A stretch of DNA of 64,000 nt from Endozoicomonas euniceicola (GTDB taxonomy: Bacteria > Pseudomonadota > Gammaproteobacteria > Pseudomonadales > Endozoicomonadaceae), in NCBI RefSeq assembly GCF_025562755.1, contig NZ_CP103300.1, positions 1,953,001 to 2,017,000 on the forward strand, read 5' to 3'. The position numbers were made by a program, and so were the translations under genes. This document shows, one piece after another, positions 1-11,100 of this stretch (its first letter is position 1; each line of letters begins with the position of its first letter). The notes under the pieces were generated by a model that was given only the letters and a program-made list of their open reading frames with translations, was not told the origin of the DNA and did not search any database.

Positions 1-1882
1 TTGAAAATAGAGTCAGTCGAAAAATAACCCTGCCCGGCGACACCGTCATGAACAGCAGTGTGTTTATCCGGCAACCGAAGGCACGCTCTGTGCACAACCG
101 GGTGTACCGCCCCTTTTCATTTGATGACCACTCCGGATTACGCCACGGCACGGCAGACGTACGCCTGCGCGATCATGTCGTGTTGCGTCATGATCGCTGG
201 TTACGCTGTGATAAACCCCATCCGTTGCCCAAGGGCAGCAAGTATGTGAAATGCGTTGCCATTGAAGCAAATGCTATCGGTCATCAGCTGGTCTCCCGTG
301 TCCAGCTGGACGACCCGGACTTTATTCCCGGAGCGGAGCAACGACCGACCCATGTCTGCCTCGACAAACCGGACAAGGCGGGTGTCTATCCGGTGTACTA
401 TGTTTTTTATGGCATCAACGATCCCGGACAACTGCAGTTCAGCTTCGGAAGGACAGAAGGCGCCTATCGCTGGCGGGCCTGGCAGGGGGCGGTACCTGCC
501 GGTGAGGGAGTCGTTGCCAACCACCAGCCAGGCTTGAATATCAAGCTTGTCAACGACCGGAACGAATCCTCAATCTACCGGGTAATACTCGGCGGTAGTA
601 TCGAACTCCACGAATTAGAGGGGGAACCCCCCCAGTGGCAGGCTTCTCTGACTGATGATCATTATACCCTGGGGCCTATTGATACACGAAAGGCTGCCTT
701 TAACAATCTGCAGCCTCTCCTGTTTCTGGCATTACGTGAACAACAACCTCGCCTGGATGGCGTGATACTGACAGGGGGGAACACCAACCAGGTAGTCAGC
801 CTCTCTCATTTGGCGTCGATGCTCAGTAATGCGGCACCTTTACTGTTCACGAAAGCCTCTGAAAGTGACAGTGCGCTCATGGAAGGTAACAGCCTGAACA
901 ATATTCTGTACTGCGGTAAGGATTGTTCTGTAAAGACGATCAGGGGGCGCAGAGGTGATGACCTGTTGATACTGGGCGGACAATCCCCCAAACCCGGGAG
1001 ACAGCCCACCGCCCAGCCCGGAAACAGGAATCATTGCAACAGTTCGACTTACAATTCCCACGACAGGGTGACTCTGAAAGGGGGAATGGGAAATGACCTT
1101 TATTTCATCGAGGCATCAGCCCGGCCATCCAAAATTCATGATCCCCACGGACAGCACACCGTGTTTCTGGAAGCGGGTGCGGATGTAGACCTGCGCTCCC
1201 TTGGCAGCCAGAGCCTGACTCTGTACCTGGGGATGACAAGCGACCAGGTGCTTCCGGTGCTGTGTGACAAACGAACAGGGGCGTCCCGGTCGTTACGGCA
1301 ATCCGACGTATCCGAGGTAAAGTCAGGCTCTCAGGGAGAATCCCATTGGGACAATCATTTCCTGAAGTTGACCTCCAGTACTACCGGAGAAACCATCGCT
1401 CTGCTCAATATTAATACGCTCCGGAAACTGAATTTTCACGACAGGATTATCTCCAACCCAAAAGAATGGGTGACCGGAACCAGCCAGCCCCGGAGCGATA
1501 AGCAAGACCATGACGAGCTTAGTCTTATCAGTAAGCTGGTTGAAGGAGCGAAGGATCTGGTCAGGCTGCTGTTGCCCGGGTCGCAAAAGGTCATAGCCGA
1601 TACCTGCCTGGCCAACAATAATGCCCTTTACACACCACCAGCCGCCGAACACTTCAGTAATGCCGAGGTAAACAGGTCAGTGCTTAAGCTGGTGCATTTT
1701 ATGAGCAACTTTGAGCCGGAGGAGGCACAGGGTATTTTGCCGACAAGTTCGACCAGTACAGCCTTTGCCGCAACCCGGGGAATTACTACGCCCCCGGTCA
1801 ACTCGACCAGCACGGGCTATACGCCAACGACCTTCGGATAACGCTTAACGCAATTCCATCGCCCTCCCGCCTCGAGGCTGTC
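1..1882 (+). repeat. Long direct repeat, copy 1 (with 13304-15185)
   Basis: Bases 1-1882 match 13304-15185 at a fixed offset of 13303, covering the shared C-terminal coding region and 41 bases after the stop. By eye I find only seven differences: 1340, 1341, 1345, 1366, 1368, 1377 and 1852. Similarity stops abruptly after the GAGGCTGTC at 1874-1882. The repeat must continue past the left window edge, because the frame is open there. Confidence 0.93.
3..1841 (+). CDS. C-terminal part of a giant TcdB/RTX-like protein (5' end outside window)
   Basis: The reading frame is open to the left window edge; the ATG at 48 is an internal methionine, because the same codons lie deep inside the complete gene at 2149-15144. 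The visible 613 codons are nearly identical to the last 613 codons of that gene, differing only at four residues encoded around 1341-1377. The segment holds two weak RTX-like glycine/aspartate motifs (RGRRGDDLLILGG near 940-980 and LKGGMGNDLYFIE near 1073-1110) and a Thr/Ser/Pro-rich tail. By position it is the end of an upstream paralogue of the giant gene, so at least two such genes lie in tandem. Its own function cannot be read from this piece; a role in secretion or surface binding is inference from the C-terminal location and the RTX-like motifs. A stand-alone duplicated 3' fragment is the alternative. Confidence 0.8.
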   Translation, partial: ENRVSRKITLPGDTVMNSSVFIRQPKARSVHNRVYRPFSFDDHSGLRHGTADVRLRDHVVLRHDRWLRCDKPHPLPKGSKYVKCVAIEANAIGHQLVSRVQLDDPDFIPGAEQRPTHVCLDKPDKAGVYPVYYVFYGINDPGQLQFSFGRTEGAYRWRAWQGAVPAGEGVVANHQPGLNIKLVNDRNESSIYRVILGGSIELHELEGEPPQWQASLTDDHYTLGPIDTRKAAFNNLQPLLFLALREQQPRLDGVILTGGNTNQVVSLSHLASMLSNAAPLLFTKASESDSALMEGNSLNNILYCGKDCSVKTIRGRRGDDLLILGGQSPKPGRQPTAQPGNRNHCNSSTYNSHDRVTLKGGMGNDLYFIEASARPSKIHDPHGQHTVFLEAGADVDLRSLGSQSLTLYLGMTSDQVLPVLCDKRTGASRSLRQSDVSEVKSGSQGESHWDNHFLKLTSSTTGETIALLNINTLRKLNFHDRIISNPKEWVTGTSQPRSDKQDHDELSLISKLVEGAKDLVRLLLPGSQKVIADTCLANNNALYTPPAAEHFSNAEVNRSVLKLVHFMSNFEPEEAQGILPTSSTSTAFAATRGITTPPVNSTSTGYTPTTFG

Positions 1883-2148
1883 ACAAAAGTGACAATGCCG
1901 TTGATGCGGGAGCGGATAAAGCCCTGAGTTTTCAGCTCATTGTATGGCCATTGTCGTCTTAAACAAATTATTCAGACATTCTATTCAAGAATATTTGTGA
2001 AAAACGGGAATATCTACCAAGCTTTACTCTGTCTATTTTTCTGCTTTAGAGCCTTGACCTGCCTATCAGTATAAAAATGAGAGTTAATTTTTAGTTTACC
2101 GGCTCTCCCTTTTTTAAAGGCTCTATAAATGTTGTTGAGGTTGTCGTT
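1842..2148. other. Spacer between the two giant genes
   Basis: About 300 bases without a convincing gene. The first 41 bases belong to the long repeat; the rest is AT-rich and unlike the spacer after the second copy. A GAGG at 2137-2140, eight bases before the ATG at 2149, is a credible ribosome binding site for the downstream gene. An imperfect complementary pair (AGAGCC near 2048, GGCTCT near 2101) could form a loose hairpin, but no clear terminator or promoter pair stands out. Confidence 0.5.
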
Positions 2149-5100
2149 ATGCCAAACCAAAACCCAAACCTGTCCCTGCCAAAAACCATCAGTATCGTAA
2201 AACTCGATCCCCTGGACATTACCGATGTTGTTTCTCTTTACCTGTGGAAAGAGACCAGGTTTCGGTCAACCAAGACTTCTGATGACATCCAGACTTTCCC
2301 TGTCACCCTGTACACAGACTCTAAAACAACCTGCCTGGGACTATTAAACGATGAGGTATATAACGGGAGTAAAGATCTGCTAACCCATTCCGGATCGAGC
2401 CTTGTGGAGAATACAGCATTAGAAAAACTAGCTTTCAACGAAAGAAAGAAGATTATCAGCGATGCTCTATCGGACGATGGAATCCTTGATATAGAAAAAA
2501 TAACAAAAACTCTGTCTGATCAATACGGAAAAGCAGAGGAAATAAAAAAAATACAAACGCAACAAGCTCGATATATCGATACCCTGAAAAAAATGGGTAT
2601 CACCATTGTTGATATGGCTGACAAAGAAAACAACCCTGCCAGGCGGATTGGGGGAGACAGAGGTGGCAAACTCTACTCCATGGTCGCCTATTACCTGGGA
2701 AGTACAGAACTGGCAGAAAGAGCCATTCGATCCTATCTGGTGCTAAACCCGGCGGGCATTAACGTTCAGCTTGGGACATACCCCCCGCTGGATGCAAACA
2801 GAATGAAACACTCAGCTCTGTCACAGGAAAACCGCCTAAGCACTTACCTTAACAAAGCAGCAGGAGCCTCACTGCTTGCAGATATCGCTGGAATATTATC
2901 AGCCAGCAATATTATACCGCCACTGGATGGCGATGAAATAAAAATACTCGATTCCCTTAAAGCACCCTATAGAAACAGAGCACCTGCTAATTCAGGTTAT
3001 TTCGATAACCAGGAATTGAACAAACACTTTGCAGACAAGGACATTGCGGTTATTGATAAACTGTTCAATCCGATAATGATAGGGCGACTGGAGCAGGCAC
3101 TGGGAACTAATCCTGCCCATGCCCCCATTGCCATCTTCACCAATGAGCTCGGCGCGGATGCCGACTATATACTCAAGACGGCCGGTATCGTTGTTTCACT
3201 CCCCATACCTAAAAGGCAGAAATCTTTAATCTCAGACCAGTTGTCTCATCTTGAGACGGTGTCTGAGTCGAGTGACGGAAATACTCAACTAAGCGTTATC
3301 GGGGATGGAGATCTTACCGAAGCATCAGTAGCCGGCTTAAAAGAACTCTTTTATTTGGGTCCCTACGGTACCCCAATTAGCGAAACTGACCCTTTCGGTG
3401 AACTGTTAGGTCGGGATGCATTAAAGGGCGGTAGCAATAGAAGGGGAATAACACATTACCTTAATAAGCAGAACTTGCTCTATTATGAAAAAGGTAATCT
3501 GCATTCAGACGCATCAAGGAGTAATCACTATAACGCCAGAGATAAAAAAATCATTCTGGTAATGAGCAGAAAACCTGAAGTACTCATTCAAGCCAGGCAA
3601 GAGTATTTAAGAAACCCTGAAAAGACAGTCGTTTATCTAAGGCCGAAATTAATTAAAAAAAGAATCAAAAAACACGCAGAAAACATTTTATACCCTAGTA
3701 CAATACTTAGCGGAACACCTTTTCAACCCACAAAAGATACTACTCTGTCCATATTAACTGAATATTCTACAGATCCAACAGAAACCGAAATCACCTATCA
3801 GTACATCCGTGATTTTGCAAAATCTATTTTTGGAGGTTCAATAGAAGAAAATTATAATAGCCAGGGCAATGTTATTATAAATAATCTGGACTTACAGACT
3901 CTGCATTCCGAAACACCTCAGCAGGGGAAGGAGTATCTCCATTACGACGACCTGTGCAATAAGCTTGTTGACACTAAAAACGCCGGAGTGCATTTTTTAT
4001 CTGCCCATAAAAAAATATACACATTAAACTATAAGTACCCTGACTATGTGATCACTCCTCTCAGGCAGCATGACAATAGAGAAGTAATCCAGAATAGCTC
4101 AACGCTGATAGAAAAACCCTTACTGCTCCTGCCTGGCCAGGATAACCAGAATCCACGCAAGGGGACATTCAGGCAGACTCCAGATAGTGACGGGGGCTTG
4201 ACTATAGAACTAATCGCTGATGTTTTCGGTCTTAGAGAACTGATCAAATTTAATCTGGCCCAAAAAAAAATAAACAGTATTGTTATCAAGGCTGATAAGC
4301 AGGCTCTTCTGAAAGGATTTAAAGTCTCATTCAAGTCTGCACTGAATAACAAAAAATATCAGACATTCATTGGTCACCTTGAAGGTATTTTCGAAAAACG
4401 GGAGCTACGACCATTAAAAAATTTAAATGATTACTGGGAATATAGCTTACACATCGCTTCATTTCATCAGTTTTTTACTTCTGCCCGGGGAAAAGTGATT
4501 GCAAACAACATACTGAGTGCACAAATCGTTGATCAGATGCCCGATTCATTACCTTCTGATAAAAGACCCATCCTCCTGTTACCGAATCAGGATAACCAGA
4601 GCACTGACAGGGAAAATTTACAATACCATATTAACGATGATGGCAGCTTCAGAGTATCAGTCTACGGCGATGTTTTTGGACTTAGAGAACTGATCAGGTT
4701 TAAACCAGAAACTAAAACAATACAGCACATTGATGTTGTCACAGACAACCCCAGACTTCGGAAAGGGTTTAATATTGCGTTCGAGTCCGCGCTTAGGTAC
4801 AAACAATATACCCCTTTGATTAATGAATTGAAAAACACTTTCGATGACAGGGAGCTTGTACCTCTGGAGGCTTTGAACGAAAAAAAACGGAGATACAAAG
4901 AAAACAGCGCCTCATTCCATAGCTTCTTTCTTTCTGACACTGGCAAGAAATGTGTTAAAAGAATATTAGGCTTACACGCCGATGATCAGATTCTCTATAA
5001 TCCTCTCCCCGATCCGGAATCCGACCCATTCTCAGGTGGACAGGTTCCCCCCACAAAAAGTCTGTCATGCACTGTTAATGATGACAGAAGCCTGAACATA

Positions 5101-8100
5101 AGAATGACTGCTACCCCTGACGGTCTTTATGACTTGATCCATTTTAAACTGTTCAACTACCAAATCAGTAGAATAGACATTTATAGTGAAACCCCCCAGC
5201 GACGTGAAGAGTTTAAAGTTACGTTTGAGTCTGTGCTGACGAACGACAAGTTCAGTCTGTTTAAAAAAAAGATAGAACTCTTGAGCGATACCTGGCTGAC
5301 ATCGTTTCTTAAGCTTAGAACGAACTATGCTGGGAGGACTGTTAAATTTAAAACATTCTTTAGGTCCCAGCCGGGCAAAGCCCTTATCGATAATATGTTC
5401 ACGCCACCGGCTGACCATCCGCCCCTGCTTCCGCCGCATCCCGGCACAGAGCCCCGTTTGCTCCTGCCTGGTCAGCGCCCACAAACAGAAAACTTGACGT
5501 ACACAATCGAAGACGAAAGTCTTCATATAAAGGTACGTGCTGACGTTTATGGTTTTAAAGAACTGATTTCTTTCACAAAATATAATCTTGGCGTCTCTCG
5601 CCTGACTGTGCTGGACAGTAACCCACAACTCAGGGAGGGGTTTAGAAATGCGCTCATCATTGCCACCAAGGCAGAAACATTAAGTAAATTAATGAAGCCG
5701 CTGGAATACATTTTTGATGAAAAGGATCTGACTCCCCTTCACACACTGAGCAGCAATGAATACAGACAGATAAGTAAACCGTTCAGAACTTTTTTTGAAT
5801 CCACCCAGGGCAAAGAGATTTATAATTCTGTACTGGCGTCACTGACCAGTGATGCTGCCCCTCCTGAACCTCCCCTGTTACCTGAGCCTCCCGGGCCATT
5901 AGAACCCCAAAGCCCGCAGGCAGGACCTTCCGGTGAATTCCTGCCCGATAACCAGCGTCTCTGGTTTAGCTTAACCCAAGAGGATTTGGCCTCTGTCAAT
6001 TCGGATGACCTTGATACATCAATACTGATGCCAAGTGACACCGAAGGAGACGGAGACAGCGATATACCCGTAAAACAAAGTAAACCCAAAAAAGGGGGGG
6101 TAACAAGTGAGAGTGGGGCGATTTCAGGGAAAGAACCTCCCCGCAAAAGAATCCGGCTCAGCCCCCCGCTTTCTCTCCGGGGAATGATACAACCCGAAGA
6201 TAACACTCAGGCTTCCACATCGGCTTCTGTCAGCAGCCATTCGGGTGATCCTTACTCATTGCCAGCTTCCTCTCCGCAACAGGAGGTGAGCAAGGATTTC
6301 TCCAACCCCATACCCATAATGGTTCGCCCGGGCACTCTGAGTGAGTCATCTCCACAACATGGGACTGGTAACGATGGCGTTGAAGTGGGGCGTGCTGACA
6401 CCAGTGATGGCAATATTCTGTCCGAGACACTTACTGCGGTTCAGAACCTGACGCAAGAAATTCATTCCCTGGCCGAAAATATCGAGCCTTTCATGGAACG
6501 CTCCATAACAGCTATTGACGATAGTCAATTACAGCACATCAACAGAATAATTATCAGGCTCAGGGAACAACTCCATCAAAACGGAAACAGCACCTGGCTT
6601 ATGATTGATAACAGGTCGTCTCTGAATGACATCATTGATCTTCTGAAGCTAGACCTGGCGGAACTGAGTCAGGAGGCTGCCCGACGACCCGCCGTGATGA
6701 CACTGAGAGAGAACGTTCAGGCCCTTAATTTACAGGTAACAGAGTTTCTCTCGCTGGAAAGCAAGTCCAATGACCAGGAAAGGCAAGCTGTTGAGAAGCT
6801 ATTTGGCAATATCCTATTTGGCGATATCAATGCGGGCTGCTCTTCTTCCGGTCGCCAAAAACGCGATACCAGCTGTTCGAGGCCGGACCCGGACTCTTTC
6901 GGGAAAAAGGCCGACCGGTTTGTCCAGCGCCTGTTCCGACGCTCCAAATCTCCCAGAAGCATCTTTACTCTCCCCGGCACCCGTTATTCCAGGGTGGACA
7001 TTGGCGCACTCTCTGCCAGACCCGGCTCCCTTATGGCCAGGATTCAGGCAAAACTAAAATGGCAAAGAAGCTTTCGCGCCGATGCCGCTTTGAAACGTAA
7101 ACCCGTGCGCGGTTTCCATACGATTGTTGCCCTGGACGTTGACTCGTGGCTGTCGGCACAGCAACAGGGCAAGAACAACCCCAACACAGAGGCCCTGCTC
7201 TACAGGCCGGAACAGGGCATATTGTTATCTCCCTATGGTGAGTCGGTCACCCGCATACCCGGCGGGGCTTACAACAGTCTCTCGCTTGTGGGCAAGCTCG
7301 GCAGCATTGATCCCGGTGCAACCCCCAAAGCAGAAATGCTCAGAGGGTTTATCCGTGAATTCTGCCACCAGGAAAGCATCGGCTCCGTTCTGATGCAGAA
7401 TACCGATGGCGACAACGATGCTTTTAAAGGCTTTATAAAAGATTTTACCCGGCTGCCCAAAACGGTTTTTAACAACATCGGCAGCTTTCATTTCAAGTCA
7501 GCCCATGAGAAAAATGCCCCGGAATTTCTACTGCGAGCCCATGAGAGCAGTGTCATCCGGCTATCATCACCAAAGAATCACAATTCGCTGCATCCCCGCC
7601 TTGATCCGGTGGCTTACCGCCGATTCAGTCAGGCCATGGCCCTTAATGGGCTACCCAACAAGGTCAAGCCTCTCTCGGCACTGATCAACCCCCAGTCTGA
7701 CCAGCCTCTGACTGCCAGCCTGATGTCAAAACACCAGAAGGCAGAAGCACTGGCACTGGCTTTTACTAATACAATGTCGTCCATTTACGAAAGCAACAGG
7801 ATCAGTGACGACTATATTCCTTTACTCGACACCCTGAGAAAAATGGACCAGGGCTGGCAGATGGAATTTATTCATCCTGTTACTAAAGACAGGAAAGCCA
7901 CCTCGTTTACCTCCGACGTGGTTCACGACGTCAAAGTCAGTCTCGGCTCGAAAAAGCTTAACCGTGCCTTCAAGTCTTTCTCCCGCAGACTTAAAAAACT
8001 CACGACCAGTAATGCCAATACACGAAAAGGGCTTTTCCTGCTGTCGATGCACGACGGCGCTCAGATGGTAATGGGCTGGATGAAATCCGGGTTCTTAATG

Positions 8101-11100
8101 GACTCTGTAGAAAAAACGCCCGGGATGAGCGACTCCCTTTACAAGTCTCTCCAGGCCCAGAGTTTCGTCAATTTTGGCCTTGGAGTCATCGAAGCCATAG
8201 AGATGGTTGAGGACTTGTCCAAAATCAACAAGCTTTTCAACCCATCAAAGACCACTAATGCTATCCGCCCCTTGCAGCCGGGCAAAGCCATAGGGGGGAG
8301 TAAAGTCACACTCACCCCCCCCAAAGGGCTCAAACTATCGGGGAAATCCCTTAAGCTTGCGGGCCGGTCCCTGGGGCCTCTTCTTTCAGTGACCAGCGCC
8401 GGCCTGAGTACGCATATCTGGAAAGAGACCAAAGATCCGGAGATGAAAAGTCTTCAGGAAAAAAGGATGATCATGGAATGGGTTGGAGTGGCAGTCAGCT
8501 TTGTCGCTTTTGCCGGCCATATCGGTCTGGCCATCGCTGCGGCCTTTGCCATTATCTCCTTTCTGATAATCTCCCTGATTAATGGAGATATTCAGGCAAA
8601 GATTCTGAAAAAAATGGACCGCCAGATAATAGATGCATTGAACCAGGGTGACAAGTTTTTTAACACCCTCTATCAGCAGATGGACACATCACACCTTTTT
8701 GACATGATTCCTGAGGAGATCATTAACCTGGTCAGGCACTCGGCAAAGTCTGAGGGTACGGGCATGTATATAGGCGTTCGGGAGCTTGACCTGATTAAGA
8801 AAACCCTGAAACTCGCCCGGATTATGATTAATACCTACGATTATGAAGTTGAAGAAACTGCCGGGGAAGGGGAAGGCTATAAATACGAGGGGACATTCAG
8901 CTCCCGGGGCAGAGAAGACCTTGTAGCCAACTACCTGAGTACTGACTGCAAGTCCGGCAAACGGTTAGACAAGTACCAGTGCGAAGACGGTACATTCCAC
9001 CTCGGCTCCCTGATGCCCCAGGGCAACTCCACCCTCGTTATGCCGATGGTGCCTGACTGGAATTTTAACCCGTTTTTCGTCAAGTACGATAAAAAAAGAA
9101 TTAAAGTAGCGCACACCACGACAAAGGACTTGTTCGATGCTGCCAGTGAATCGAACCCGAAAATAAAACAAGTCTACAAAGACACAGTCTGGGTTAGGGC
9201 TACTTCACGGAGTATCGGGAAAAATAAAGAGTTCGCACACATTACTGCCGGTATAAAACACATCGAGTACCTGGCATCCAATACCACCACACATCTGGAT
9301 GACAAAAACCATCAGATAGTATTTCCTTATTCCAGAGACCATGAGGGTCTGATCACTTATCGGTTTACCATCCCCCAGGGCAGTGAGACAATCAATTACC
9401 TGCATCTTATGGTTCCGACAGAAAAAGAATTAGCCGACTTTGCGGCCAAAGATAAAGCTGAGGCTGAAACCAAGGCGAAACTTAAGGCGCATCTGACCAA
9501 ACACTTTCAGTCGCAAAGAAGGCCAGTACATCCCGAGCAGGCAGAGATGGTGGCTGATGAGCGAGTGGAATCCATTCGCCCGATGATTACCCGGGAGGAA
9601 GGGCTGCCCTACAGAAACATTGTTATTGACATGCCCAGGGACACCCCGGTGCAGTGGCTTCTGCCCCATAAGAAAGACCAGACGCTTGAATGCACAAAAG
9701 AGTCCACCGACGAGAGTAACAACTGCAAGATAACGTTCGACCCTGATAAGAAGACTCTCACCCTGCAGCTCCGAAGAAGTCGCCTTACCTTTAACGGTTA
9801 CTGGCCAGACGCTGAGGCAGACAAACAGTATCGCATTGTTATTAAGGAAAAAAACGGGGTGATCTCTGTCAGCCCGCACTATGAAGCCCCTCATATCAAA
9901 ATGCAGTTGCTTAAATCCAGTCACCACCTTACGGATATCGAAGCCCGTCGCCGGTGGCTCAGGCAGTTAGTTCAGACTTACCCTCCGGCTCAGCGTTTTC
10001 TGCCCGTCTCCCTGCTCAATTGTCCCGCAAACCAGAAGCTCCCTTTTGCTCTGTACCGGCAGAACATCGATCTGTCAGAGAGTCAGTACAACTGCTTTAT
10101 GCCCCTGACACGAACCGGCTCCCCCATCAAGAAAGAGATGCTTGAGCGAACCTCTTTATGGTTTGATACCAAACACAATGTAGAAGTGTTGCTGGTTCTT
10201 CCAAAGTCCGCCGTAGGAAAGCAAGTGGTGCCCGTGGGAGGAGACCCGAAGCACAATTACTTCTTTTACGCCCCCAAAACCGAGATGATGTACTCAGGGG
10301 AGACACTGAACGCAGGGTTTAAAAAAGTCTACGACCAGGACTACGCCTACATCTATAAGGAAGCCCCGGGATTTGCCCACCCGGTATCTTCTTTTGCCCC
10401 CATAGAGAAACCCATTGACCACTCTCCGGATGAAGCGCCCCACAGCTTTGTAGTCACCACGAAAAAAGGGGTCGGATACACGCTTTCCGCCAACCCGCCC
10501 GGCAAGGTTCTGTCTTTACCGGTGTTTATTAACACCGAATCCGGAGCTTTGGACGAGGCTTTCAGTCAGGTGGCTGAATTCAAGAACATCCTGCCCCTGT
10601 ATATCAATAAAACCAGGAACATCAATGACGTCACCCAGAGCGGCTTTTATGACCCGGCTAATAATATTGCCCTGACGTATATCTCCAGTCGGTTTGACTT
10701 CTACAGTCGCCAGCACTTTCTTGATGCGTGTTCACCATGGTCAGGGGCGCTGGACCTGGTGTTTAAGCCCGAAACGCAAAAGCTGTCACTGCTTGAGCTG
10801 AGTACTGGTGGCAGACGAAGGCAGAACCCCACTTACCATTGCTTTCAGCGCAACTCAACCGGCACGCACCTGGTGTTAACCACAGACACCCGACAGGCCC
10901 TGCGTCGGGATCATATTCCGGTGCACCGCTTCCGCCGGGGGGCGGATGTGTACTATGTGATGCTCAGCAGACTGTCTGGTGACCTGTATTACATCAAGAT
11001 AAACCAGCCTGAAGACAGTACGCGCCAGATCATGCCCGACAGTGACTTTGATTTTACGGTCATTGCCCTGGATAACAGTTATAAAGACCATCTCAAAAAC

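Noticed and set aside
48..1841. Complete gene starting at ATG 48
   Set aside because: The same ATG is internal in the second copy and the frame is open to the window edge, so it is the tail of a longer gene.
2770..3200. Glucosyltransferase (GT44) domain at the N-terminus of the giant protein
   Set aside because: AAGASLLADI recalls the start of the TcdB sugar-binding motif, but no DxD follows at the right place and the rest does not align by eye.
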